Of a stretch of 64,000 nt of DNA, positions 22,463-34,037 are shown piece after piece. Within the stretch, counting starts at the first letter, position 1. The number at the start of each line of letters is the position of its first letter. The notes beneath the pieces were generated by a model. That model had not been told where the DNA came from. It saw only the letters and a list, made by a program, of their open reading frames with translations, and made no database searches. The stretch comes from Knoxdaviesia capensis. Lineage: Eukaryota > Ascomycota > Sordariomycetes > Microascales > Gondwanamycetaceae. The position numbers and the translations under genes are program-made. The stretch is taken from NCBI GenBank assembly GCA_001510575.1, contig LNGK01000010.1, positions 1,053,825-1,117,824 on the forward strand, in the 5' to 3' direction.

Positions 22463-25400
22463 ATGATGTACGTCCAAAAGCGAGGTAAGTAACTATTCTG
22501 CTCACAATATCACGATCACCGTGGTATCTCTCACTCTCATTGCCCCTTTTCTTTGTCCATTGCCGCGTCTAACCTCCGCTTCTCTCACACCAACAGATGG
22601 CCGCCAGGAGCGGGTCCAGTTCGACAAGATCACGGCCCGTGTCTCTCGCCTGTGTTACGGCCTCGACATGGAGCACGTTGACCCTGTCGCCATTACCCAG
22701 AAGGTCATTTCCGGAGTCTATCCCGGTGTGACCACGGTCCAACTTGATGATCTGGTAAGTCTGAAGCCGCTTCCCTGCTTGATTCTCGCTTTACCGCCTC
22801 GAGAATGTCTCTCTTTGAACGATCAGCATTGCAGAATAATTGGCTAACCATTTTACCCCTCGCTTCCCTCCAGGCCGCCGAAACCGCTGCCTACATGACC
22901 GTCACCCATCCCGACTACGCCGTTCTCGCCGCCAGAATTGCCGTGTCTAACCTGCACAAGCAGACCAAGAAGCAGTGGTCGTCGGTTGTTTCCGACCTGT
23001 ACCACTATGTCAACCCCCGAAACCGTCGGGCCTCTCCCATGATTGCCACGGAGACCTATGACTGCATTATGAGACATAAGGAGGAGCTGGACTCGGCCAT
23101 TGTCTATGACCGGGACTTCAACTACCAGTACTTTGGCTTCAAGACCCTAGAGCGGTCTTACCTGCTCAAGCTTGACGGCAAGATTGTCGAGCGCCCCCAG
23201 CACATGATCATGCGTGTTGCTGTTGGCATCTGGGGAGACAACGTCGAGCGTGTCATCGAGACCTACAACTTGATGTCCAGCAAGTTCTTCACCCATGCCT
23301 CCCCCACCCTCTTCAACGCTGGTACCCCGCAGGCCCAGCTCTCGTCGTGCTTCCTGGTTGACATGAAGGATGACAGCATTGAGGGTATCTATGACACCCT
23401 CAAGACCTGCGCCATGATCTCCAAGATGGCTGGTGGCATTGGTCTCAATGTCCACCGTATCCGTGCTACCGGTTCTTATATTGCCGGAACCAATGGCACG
23501 TCCAATGGTATCATCCCCATGCTTCGCGTGTTCAACAACACCGCCCGCTATGTTGACCAGGGCGGCAACAAGCGCCCCGGCGCCTTTGCCATCTACCTCG
23601 AGCCGTGGCACGCCGACGTGTTCGAGTTCATGGATCTGCGCAAGAATCATGGAAAGGAGGAGGTCCGCGCCAGAGATTTGTTCCTGGCTCTGTGGATCCC
23701 CGATCTCTTCATGAAGCGAGTCGAGAAGAACGCCGAGTGGACTCTGATGTGCCCCAACGAGTGCCCCGGTCTTGCCGACTGCTACGGCGAGGAGTTCGAG
23801 GCCCTGTACGAGAAGTACGAGGCTGAGGGTCGCGGTCGCAAGACCATCAAGGCTCAGAAGCTGTGGTACGCCATCCTCGAGGCTCAGACCGAGACCGGCA
23901 ACCCCTTCATGCTGTACAAGGACCACTGCAACCGCAAGAGCAACCAGAAGAACCTGGGTACCATTCGCAGCTCCAACCTGTGCACAGAGATCATTGAGTA
24001 CTGCGCTCCCGATGAGGTGGCTGTGTGCAACCTGGCCTCCCTCGCTCTGCCCGCCTACGTTGACTACAACAAGGGCGTGTATGACTTTGAGAAGCTGCAC
24101 GAGGTCACCATGGTGGTTGTCCGCAACCTGAACCGCATCATTGATGTCAACCACTACCCCGTGCCCGAGGCTCGCAACAGCAACATGCGCCACCGCCCCA
24201 TCGGTGTTGGTGTTCAGGGTCTTGCCGATGCTTTCCTCGCTCTGCGCATGCCCTTTGAGTCCGCCGAGGCTCGGGAGCTGAACCAGCAGATCTTCGAGAC
24301 CATCTACCACGCTGCTCTGTCGGCCTCGGTGGAGATCGCCAAGGAGGAGGGAACCTACTCCACCTATGAGGGCTCTCCCGTCTCTCAGGGTATCCTGCAG
24401 TTTGACATGTGGAATGTCAAGCCCACCGACCTCTGGGACTGGGATAGCCTGAAGGAGCAGATCAAGCTTCACGGTGTTCGCAACAGTCTGCTGCTGGCTC
24501 CCATGCCCACTGCCAGTACCTCGCAGATTCTTGGCAACAACGAGTGCTTTGAGCCGTACACCTCCAATATCTACCAGCGCCGTGTGCTTGCTGGAGAGTT
24601 CCAGGTGGTCAACCCGTGGTTGCTCCGCGATCTAGTCGACCTTGGCCTGTGGTCGGACTCGATGAAGAACCGCATCATTGCCGACAACGGCTCGATCCAG
24701 AACATTGCCAGCATCCCTGCTGACATCAAGGCTCTGTACAAGACGGTCTGGGAAATTTCCCAGCGCACTGTCGTGCAGATGGCTGCCGATCGTGGTGCTT
24801 TCATTGACCAGTCGCAGTCTCTGAACATCCACATGAAGGACCCCACGATGGGCAAGATCACCAGCATGCACTTCACCGGCTGGAAGCTTGGTCTCAAGAC
24901 CGGCATGTACTACCTCCGTACCCAGGCTGCTGCGGCGCCTATCCAGTTCACTGTTGACAAGCAGGCACTTGAGGCCGAGAAGGTTGCTACTTCTACCGAG
25001 CGGTCCCAGCTTCGAAAGCGCCCGCCGCCGGCTGGCTACGTGTCGTCCCCGGCGACCATTGCGCGGTCGACTTCCAAGAAGGAGGGATCTCCCAACGGAG
25101 TTCCCCGCAATGTTGCCGCCGCGGCTGCTGGCATCCCCACGCCGAGCCCCACCCCCCCTCTGGCGGCCACCGAGCCGGCGGCGCGGGTGATTGCGTCGCC
25201 CACCAAGCCGGCCACGATGAAGGCCGATGTTGAGGATGGTAGCCCGAAGACGCTGGCTACCGATCCGGCCGATAAGACCGAGAAGGTCCCCACCACGTCG
25301 CTGGAGGACAAGCCCACTCCCCAGGAGGAGGATGGCGATGATGAGAGCAACGAGCGGGAATTGGACATCTACTCCGAGGCTGTCCTTGCTTGTAAGTGAA

Positions 25401-25692
25401 ATTCTCCCAGCCCCTGATAATTCGGGGAGGTTTTTTTTAAAAAAAAAATTTTTGCTTTGTTTGTTTCCTCATCCCTTTCCCGCTTCACCTTCCCGTCTGC
25501 CCCCCCTCACCCGGCGGTCTGCTCTGGACCGTTCCGTGTTTCTCATCTTGGTGCAACTCAAACAAATTGATATGAGTCAACAAATGATATCTCGGTTGTG
25601 TGGTGAAGCCAAGTTCTAACCATGAATGTTTCATTCTCGAATATATAGGTAGCATTGACAACCCCGAGGCCTGTGTCATGTGCAGCGGTTAA
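22463..25692 (+). CDS. rnr1: Ribonucleoside-diphosphate reductase large subunit (class Ia R1)
   Basis: Catalytic and allosteric subunit that reduces NDPs to dNDPs for DNA synthesis. It works in the cytosol with the diferric-radical small subunit. Exons 22463-22484, 22597-22754, 22874-25391 and 25649-25692 give 913 residues. The start is MMYVQKRDGRQERVQFDKIT; a second ATG directly follows the first. An N-terminal ATP cone (about 1-95) precedes the 10-stranded barrel. Active-site cysteines are C219 (SSCFLV), C430 (NLCTEI, with N428 and E432) and C445 (VCNLASLALP). The effector loop AGGIGLNVHRIR and PMPTASTSQILGNNECFEPY are intact. The C-terminal redox pair CVMC (908-911) lies on its own 44-nt exon. 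The linker before it (about 760-900) is a Pro/Thr/Ala/Glu-rich extension. Strong C-ending codon bias and a CT-rich leader suggest high expression. Confidence 0.97.
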
Positions 25693-27297
25693 GTTCACAA
25701 CCAGCACATGGGAGGAGAGCACTGGCGCATGGTGTTCAGTCAGTCCTGAACATTGGTGTGACCGAAAGGTGTTTTGTATCGAAATGAGATGTAATATTTC
25801 CAGCAAGTTGCTGGAATGAATTCCCTTACGCTTTTTTAGTATTTCGTTATGCCATGTCTTAGTATGGGGTTACATCCTGTAACAAACACCCTAGATTATT
25901 TCCCTCCCATTGCTTTCCGAAACTCTTCTCTTTTTTTTTTTTCCTTTTTCCTTTTTTTCCTTTTTTCATTGTTCCTGTTGTATTTCTTTATGGGCTCTTT
26001 GCGGGTTGTCTCAACGAGAGACAGTCATGTTTTCTATGAGTACGAGTTTATTGGGAAGTTGTGGGATTGGGGGTGGTTTCTTTTTGGGAAAGGCCTGTTC
26101 CGTTTATGGACAGGAGTAATGCCTGGTCTTTTGCATACAGACAAGGTGGTTGTCCTTCTTTTCGTTTCTGAAGGTTGGGTGATGATGATTTAGCTACTGG
26201 TATGCCTTTTTTCCCCGTCAAGTTTCTTAGCTGTTATGATTTCGGTTTCTTTGGAGTTTAGTTGCAACTGGACACACAATCTTGTTTTTATTAGTACGTC
26301 TATCTACATATTGTGTCTCTGTGTATCTGTGTATCTGTATCTCGGTGATGTTGCAGCTTGACGCCACCGTTGTCACTTCAACGTTCCATTGATCGGATGA
26401 ATCACCACGCAGGAGGAAGATTACAGCATCAGGCCAGCCGATGTCAGGTGTCCGGCTGGCTGGTGGGGTGGCGCGGTGAGGAACCCGAAAAGAAGAAGGG
26501 CTTACAGAGAAGAGTGTCAGAGCACGGTATCACACAGACAGTCAAGAAGACCCAATCAATCAAACAGCGGTCGAAGCTGGAGGCGAGTTCCCGGCACCAA
26601 CGAACGACGTACCTCCCGAAACAGGAATAACGGGATCGACGGCCGAATAGGGTACGTTGGGGTGTCTACGATGGAGTTTGATATTAGAGGAGGTAATTTA
26701 AGAAAAAGAGAAAAAAGAAGAAGAAAAAGGCCGGCCTATCCCACGTTGCTTCTGCTCCAGTAACACGGGGTTTCCCACCGGGGGCGGGCGCACACCAGCG
26801 CCGGTAGTGGATTCTTCGGTGGGGAAATTGAGGGACTGGCCGAAACAACGGCTCGACCAGAGCCAAGAGCCAGCGGAAGAGCAAGAGTCGGAAGGAATGA
26901 AGCAGAAGGAATCAGGTGTGTGGCGCAAGGTTTCGTCAGTCCTCTCCGACCCAGAGAACACACACACGGCGTTTCCTAGCACGCATGGCTGGTCCCACGG
27001 TGAGAGAGGAGCGTGACACGCACGACCGAGAGAACGAAGGGCCCTTTGGGGGAAAAGGAGGGAAATTGTGGAGGAGGGTGGGTTGGTTGTTAGTTCGGGA
27101 CAGTTGACGACCGAGAGAAAAAAGAAAGAAAAAGAAAAAAAAAAGTGGTTTCCGTAATTTCAACCACCCCTCCTCCGGCTTTGTTTTTTTTTTTTCAGCT
27201 CCCCATTCACACCGCTCCAGTGCTCGAAACGGCGAAGAGCGGCAAGCTCCCAAGTTCAAGCCAGCTGAAAACACAACATCAGTGAGTGGACCACGCA

Positions 27298-27322
27298 ACC
27301 CAGCCCAGCCCAGCCCAACCCA
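27298..27322. repeat. (CCCAG)n short tandem repeat
   Basis: CCCAGCCCAGCCCAGCCCAA with slight decay to CCCAA units. Its complement, GGGCT, recurs at 44044. Confidence 0.8.
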
Positions 27323-28235
27323 ACCTCCAGGGGCGGCCCTGAACAAGCAGAAGCAAAACGGGCTGGGGACGAGCTAGTGGGGGGTGTGGCGGTGGGTGAT
27401 TCACGTCATGGTTCAGAGTGTGGCATGGATATCGTGGGAGAGAGAGAGGGTCAAGAGATATCGCTTCTTGTTAACAAGGAAAAAAAAAGATTTTAATTTG
27501 GTGCGCTGGGATGGGAGGCCGTGGACCCCCAAGTCTGAGGTGAGTGAAGCACTCCCGGACAGCGGGGGCAAGATGGATCTTCGGGGTCTTATGGACTCTT
27601 GTGTGGACTTGAGGTCAGCCCTCCCCACATGCACGACGCCTTGATTTCGTTTGAGAGCGAGACACTTCCTCTTTCCTTGCGTTTTTTGGCTTGTGGCCTG
27701 GCCTTATCCCCCGGATTGGCTATCGCGAGTGCTTAGAAATGAGACAGCCATGCTTCAAGCATGTAGTGTAGTGGATATAAAAAGACACACGCTGTGTGTG
27801 TGTGCAGCCCCGGCCAGCATGCGTGCTTCTCCCCGAGATCGATCGTTTCGCGGGTGTTTATGTCTTCAATATCCAACACCCAACACATGCTGGTGGCTGG
27901 AGAACGAGCGCAGGCAAATGACTAGCATTCGCCAGCGTTGCCACCGGAGATAAATAGGCCCGTCGATCCTGGGTTGCTGGTCGCCGGGGGATGGTGGGAT
28001 GAAGATGGATAGATGATCAAAAGTGTGTGAGTGGGGAACCGGTGCAGCTTGGACGATGCAGGCACTTTAATTGGCAGGCACCACATCCGCGCAGGCAATT
28101 AAAGGGACATCCATCCGACCAAGTTAAATCACACTACAAAGGACGAAACACGTTCCCGGGTGCAGGACGCGTCTATTCCATACGGCAAGAACGAGCGAGT
28201 CGGCGGCACTCGTGCATTCCAGCCGTTACATAGGT

Positions 28236-28263
28236 ATATACAGTACAGTACAGTACAGTACTG

Positions 28264-28294
<31 letters not shown>
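28236..28294. repeat. CAGTA tandem repeat with palindromic ends, adjoining a (GT)n microsatellite
   Basis: Four CAGTA units flanked by TATATACAGTACT on the left and its inverse AGTACTGTATATA on the right, able to form a hairpin. A (GT)12 run follows directly. Confidence 0.85.
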
Positions 28295-28423
28295 TCGTCT
28301 TCTCCTGACTCTGGCTCATTTCTCGCCGTTCCATCTGCTTGCACGACCGCGTTCTCATACACACACAGTTACTAAGTTTTACAGAGGCAATTTGGGCTGC
28401 ACCTACCCGACAACCCGGGCCAG

Positions 28424-28440
28424 AACACACACACACACAC
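28424..28440. repeat. (AC)n microsatellite
   Basis: Uninterrupted AC dinucleotide run within the gene-free interval. Confidence 0.85.
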
Positions 28441-31400
28441 AAAGAGTATCGTGAGAAGCGAGATTGCAGCGAAACTAACGTAAAACGCAAAAGCGGAGCA
28501 AAAGACAGGTCTGTGGAATCGGAGAAACCAGCCTACAACATGGACTAATAGTCTATTGTCCATCCCCTTGCTGCTGTTTCTCTCTCTGTGGACTGATAGA
28601 TCCGTTATCGTGGGCGTCCTCGCTTAACGTGATTGGAGGCAGCACAGGGCCAGAAACTGCCCCGGCGACCAGAAGAGCCGGCCAGTATCAAAACACAGAT
28701 ATATGAGAGAATAAAACAGCATAGTAGCCAGAATCTAGAACCTCTCTCTCTGTTGCTGGGCTCAGGCATGTCGAGGTTTTCACTTGAGAGCGTGCGCGCG
28801 TGTGCGTGTTTGTTTGTCTGTCTCTGATTTTAAGCATCAAGCACTGACTCTTTCTATCGATCTAGCTTCGGCCTCCCTCAATCGCCCGTGCTACTCTCCC
28901 ATACACTCTCCCTCCCGTAGGTCGCCACAGGGAGACCATCGAGATAGAGGGAGCCCGATGTACTGTATATACTATAGAGTTGGATATAGCTCTCCTTTTC
29001 CCCGGTGGAGAGGGAGAAGGGGGCCACCAAGACATTCATCCAGTGGAATTTCAGGGGATCCACAGACCACCACGAATTCAATCAAATGCACTCACTCGAT
29101 TGGGTTCTCCCGATGCACAAAGGTGAAGTGGCAAAACACACACCCACAGATTCCACCCATGCAAACATCCGAAGCACACAACCAGTCCATGTTGTACGCA
29201 GCAAACCCGCATCACGACGTGCATAATGCATCAGCCACGGCATTGCCGCTTGGCTTCTTTTCCGTATCTCTCTTCTTCTCTGCTTTTTCTTTTGTTGTGC
29301 TGGGGTCCCGCCAAGTTTTCACGTACATATGACGGAACACACACAGATACGAGGTGAACAGCAAAAGCTGTTGAGTACGAGAAGGACGTCGTCGTTCCGC
29401 CACGTGTACAGGTCCAAACCCTACATTCCAACCCTTATTTGGTCCACAGCGTCAAACAGGCCCGTTACCTAGCGGACAACTGTGCGTGCTTCCCGACAAG
29501 ACGACGTGGGATCACTGTTTGCTATGGCTCGGGGGTCTGTCTCCAGATTCCTCCATCATCCCGGAGGTGCTGAACCCTTCTGGACTTGTGGGCCGCTCTG
29601 GGAGGCCTGCCTGCCCGCCCGCCAGCCCGCCTGCATTGTTAGTTGCTGCAGAAGCATAAAGCTATTGACAGCTAACCAAAGAGAGTGGTTGGGGAGACCC
29701 GGATAGCTGAAAAACGTCATACAAGGCCACTCAGTATTTCTCTGTACAGTACTGTACAGTACAGTAGGTATCTCTTGTATTTCCCGCACCGCTCGAAGTT
29801 GTCATGGTGTCGTTTTTAGCCACTTTGCCCACACTCTAAACGGCCTGTTGCTAATGTTCACACTGGCCCGGCGTGTGGCTGAAGCTCTTTTCGGGCCTCT
29901 TTTTTGGCCTTTCTGGCCTTGCTGGCCTTTCTCCGTTCAGCTCCCATGTGGTTGGTATATCGTCGGTTCCGGACCCCATCAGCACACATGCGCTGGCTGG
30001 AAAGTGGTTCCGCCGGCCCTCCTTCGTGCATGTATCCATCCATGGAAATAAACCATCGCCAAGCTCGATTTTTTTGGGTTTATAGCGATTAATTCGAAAA
30101 TCTCCAGCTTGTCTTCGATATCGCGGCCTTAGTTTCCGTGTTTCTTCCTCATTCCATCCTACCCGCCTTGGGACAGCTAAGCTAGGCCGCTTAGCTGGAC
30201 GGCAATTGGCACATGGCACCACTATAGTGCCGCTATTAGTCGTCTCCAAAGTGACTTTGTATGACGTTTTTCGCGTTGCATTCATACGTGCAGGTGTCGT
30301 ATATTTGTGTCGGAGGCCATGATGTAACAGCAGGGACCGTAACACACGAATAAGAAGAGGAAGAAAAAAAATAGGAAGAGGAAAAATGCAAGACACTGGG
30401 AGAGGAGATGAAAACGATCTGAAATTAGAAAGGATCCTCTTTGTCCGGCGCGGCCTCCATAGCAACAGAGACACAATGCTGGGATCCGGACTTTTCAACT
30501 CCACGCCTTCACCACCTACTACACACACCCTTTTCTCTCTTCCTCTTTATTTCCCGCGCTAAAGCTCCCACCCACCCACCCACACACACACACCTACACA
30601 CTAAAAAGCTCAGGCAAATTCCATCTGGGGCCAAAGAGCGGAGGAAGCTAAAAACGACAATCAAAGAATGAGAAGAAAAAAAAGAGGCAAGGTTTGGGTG
30701 GATCGGCGAGGATGATCTCTCCCACCTAAGTTAATGAGATTAGCTGTACCTGTGTTAGCGTGAAGCTGATAGGCTGGGCGGTGACAGATGCACATTCTCG
30801 TACGGATGACAGACCATTGGACGACGATGTTGTGAAAGGCCAGATGATGAGCGACTTTCTCTCTTATGCACTTTCTCGTGATTTCTTCTAGTGATGAATA
30901 ATCCGGAAGAACCTTGAGGGAACTCTCACATGGAAAAGAACAACGGGCAGAACAGAAAAGAAAATGGAAGGACCGAAGTTATAGAGCAGGAAGGTGGCCG
31001 GCCAGCTCGGTAGAAAGGGGTGCCGATTGCTCCTGCCAACTGGCACAGCTGGATCGGTGATCGCCCCTGCACGTCAAGTCGACCATTGCCTTTTCCTTAC
31101 GGACATGTTACGTGTACATGCAGTGCTAGAGCAAGCACATGCAGCAGCAGTCAATATCTACAGTACAGTACACTGCAGGAAGACAAAACGAAAAGAAGGA
31201 TGCCCAAGAGAAAAGAAAGGAGAAAGACAAAAACCACGGCCTCTCCCTTCCTGCTGTTACAGCATTCCGGCACCACGGTGGTTCCTTTCTTCCCTGGCCG
31301 AAGGGTGTGTATCAATGCCTTCTGTTGCTTCTTTTTGGCTGCGCTGCACTTCCTTTTTTTTGGCCCTCGCCGGGTTGCACCTTCCCTTATCATTCGTTAA

Positions 31401-32111
31401 CAGCGAACGAGCTGCGTGTTAGTGGTGGCCCTTTGCATGTTAGTGCGCGTAAGTCTTAACCTGGTTGCTGCTCTACATCGGTTTTCCCCATGACTCTCTC
31501 GTCTCAACCGTCGACTACGAGCGGGAGTTTCTTTTTTAGCGTCCTCCATACTGCCACCGTCCGTCCTGTACGTCCTGGCGTGTCCAGCAGAATCGAAGGG
31601 GGCGTGTGTGCTTCGTTGAGAGACAGACCCCCATGATTCATTGTTGTACCCCAGTGTACCTACCCAACGTACCTTCCCTCTCTCTCACTCCGGCATTATG
31701 TAGGAGACACAAAGGAAGGAAGGAACAGAGACCACAAACACCTCACTCCTGCCCAACAACATAAATGACCACGCCCCTTCCCTCTTTCTCCCGTCCATTG
31801 GCTTCTTGTTTTTCTTCCTCTTCTTCTTCCCACCAACTTCATCTTCCTTTTTCTTCCTTTCATCTCTCTCCCTCTCTCCCTCTCATCGATCATCGATTTT
31901 ATCTTCCTCCATCATCAGTCCTGACTCTCGATCCTTCAATCCCTTCGAGAATTCCGATTCGACCGTTCAATCCCCATCGTCACATCGTTCAGACTTTGAG
32001 TGAGTAGTGTGTCCCGATCGGTTCCCAATGTCTCCGGTCCCTAGCTGCAGATATCTAGATAGCCATCTCTTCGCTTCGGCAGCCCGCCAATCAGCCTTTC
32101 GTCATTGGTCT

Positions 32112-32136
32112 TACACACACACACACACACACACAC
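32112..32136. repeat. (AC)n microsatellite in the CFEM gene leader
   Basis: Uninterrupted AC run about 90 bp upstream of the CFEM start codon, probably in the 5' UTR or a 5' UTR intron. Confidence 0.85.
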
Positions 32137-32224
32137 GCAAAGTCCCGTCACTAACCCGTCTCCTCCACATCTATAGAGTGAATCAATCTTCGTTTACTCC
32201 ATCTCCACATCCTCAACCGTCAAA

Positions 32225-33245
32225 ATGAAGTTCTCTCAGACTCTCGTTGTCGTTGCCGCCGCTGTCGGCTCCGTCCAGGCCCAGGCTGACCTGCCTGCCT
32301 GCGGTGTAAGTGCTTCATCATCTGTCTTGCTCAAGGCCGCAACCGGGTCTGTTCATTCTAACATCAAGTTTCTCTCCATAGATGGTTTGCGTGAACAACA
32401 TGCTTTCCCTGGCTCCCTCTCTGGGTTGTGAGGCCACCGACTATGTTTGCCTGTGCAAGAACATCGACTTCGCCTATGGCATCCGTGACTGCTCGTACGA
32501 GTCATGCCCTTCGGGCGATGATGCCTCCAAGGTCGTTGACTATGGCGTCCAGTTCTGCGCTGGTAAGAGCCGCTGATTCCATTAAGACTTTCCTATGTGT
32601 CTCTGCAAGTCCATACTGACAGTTTTCCTATAGCCCAGGGCGTTCTTATCACCACCGGCGCTGATTCGGTTCCCATCGCCACTGTACGTATATCCACTCT
32701 GTTTATCCGCTTGCGTCAAACTCTTCGCGTCCTGACATGTGTGCTGTACCTTAGCAAACCGGATCTCCTTCTGCCACTGACGGTGCCGGTGCCACTGGCT
32801 CTGTCACCACCACCGGCGCTGATGGCGGTGCTGGCTCGGCCACCGGCTCGGTCACCGCCCCCACCGGAACCACCCTCGTTACCGTCGTCACTTCTACCAG
32901 CGGCTCCAGCCCCACCGAGACTGACGGCTCTGGCTCGGGCGGCGCTGGGGAGTCCTCCAGCTCCGGCTCTGGTGAGGCTGAGACCTCGTCTGGTGAGGGT
33001 GAGGGCGCATCTGAGTCCACCAGCGGTTCTGAGACCACCGATGCTGCCGCCACCACCACCACCGACGGATCTGGGGAGGCTACCGCCACTTCTTCCAGCT
33101 CCGCTTTCGCTGTATGTGTATTCCTTTCACTTTACTGCTCTGGAGACTTCCTTACTGACTTGTTTCTTCTTCACAGCCTCACATCACCGCTGCTCCCGCC
33201 GCCGGCATCCTCGCCGCCGCTGGTCTGGCCGTCATGCTGCTCTAA
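32225..33245 (+). CDS. CFEM-domain GPI-anchored surface protein
   Basis: Secreted cell-surface protein of the fungal CFEM family, members of which bind haem or act in wall integrity and host interaction. Five exons, 32225-32305, 32382-32562, 32634-32683, 32755-33111 and 33177-33245, give 245 residues. A signal peptide covers about residues 1-19 (MKFSQTLVVVAAAVGSVQA). The CFEM domain has all eight cysteines, at 26, 30, 43, 50, 52, 64, 69 and 86. D47 in the TDYVCLC motif occupies the position of the haem-coordinating Asp in studied homologues. Residues 105-220 form a long Ser/Thr/Gly/Glu-rich stalk, likely O-glycosylated. The C-terminus (PHITAAPAAGILAAAGLAVM) is a hydrophobic GPI-attachment tail after a small-residue omega region. 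It is isolated by a large upstream interval. Confidence 0.94.
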
Positions 33246-34037
33246 GCGAATTCTCCCGCTGCGTGTTTTACCGAATCGCTCTCCGGTTCTTTTCTTCTAT
33301 CAATGACCCGTCCTTCCTTCGAGAGGGAACACTCTAGATAATAGGACACTTAATTACCTAATGCAGTAGGCATAGCTTAGGAGAGAGGTTTCATGTTTCT
33401 GTTGTCGTCTTTTCATCCATTTCTCTTTTCCCTCCTTGATTTCCCTAATACCCTAAACTTTTTGATTTGATTTCTTTTCTGTTCTTGTTCAGATTTGGCC
33501 AGCATCTTTCAAAAGAAGTCCGAGTCAAGAGTTAGGTTTCTGTTTTATGTTTTTTCTTTTCTTCACAGTGGCAGATGGGTTTCAATATTGCTGCTATAAT
33601 TAAGCTAATAAACGAAGAGTACGAACATTTTATGATTGATTCTATTAATCCAGGGGATTTCCTCGCATTGATTTTTGTTTTAGCATGAGTGAATATCTTG
33701 AGACTGTCGAATTCCAGTGGCCTGAGACCTGTATGTCCGGAAACTGGAGAAATGAGGATGGTCACTGACTTATGGCTACAATGCTAGACACTACACGCGA
33801 AGACTCATCGAAAGAATGCAAGAAGAAATGTAGGATTGTTCTATGTAAATACAGAAAGGGAAATAAACAAATTCAAGACAATATATACAGTTGCGGGGGA
33901 GAAGCATCTTGGTGCTGGGGCAGTCCAAAAACAAATGGAGAACATCAAAAATAAAACAAAATCAATCGTGGTCGTGATCATCAGGAGCAGATATCAAAAG
34001 AGATACATGCGTCCTCTTTTTAGAGGGGGAATTTTTT
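33246..34037. other. Convergent intergenic region
   Basis: Contains the 3' UTRs of the CFEM gene (+) and the pirin gene (-). AT-rich and T-rich with no coding signature. Confidence 0.5.

Larger units (their letters stand above)
25693..32224. other. 6.5-kb interval without a recognisable gene
   Basis: Holds the RNR1 3' UTR, then low-complexity DNA: CCCAG repeats near 27298, CAGTA/GT repeats at 28236-28294, CA repeats at 28424-28440, palindromes at 28960, 29742 and 31158, and a CT-rich run at 31790-31960 that is probably the CFEM gene leader. Every open frame is short, with microsatellite-driven or pyrimidine-tract composition. A GTGAGT donor at 31999 and an AG near 32176 would fit a 5' UTR intron of the CFEM gene. 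Confidence 0.5.

Noticed and set aside
23147..24472. 441-codon open frame antisense to RNR1
   Set aside because: Shadow of strong C-ending codon bias in RNR1; the sense frame carries all catalytic motifs and the antisense product is Val/Leu/Gly-rich with no domain.
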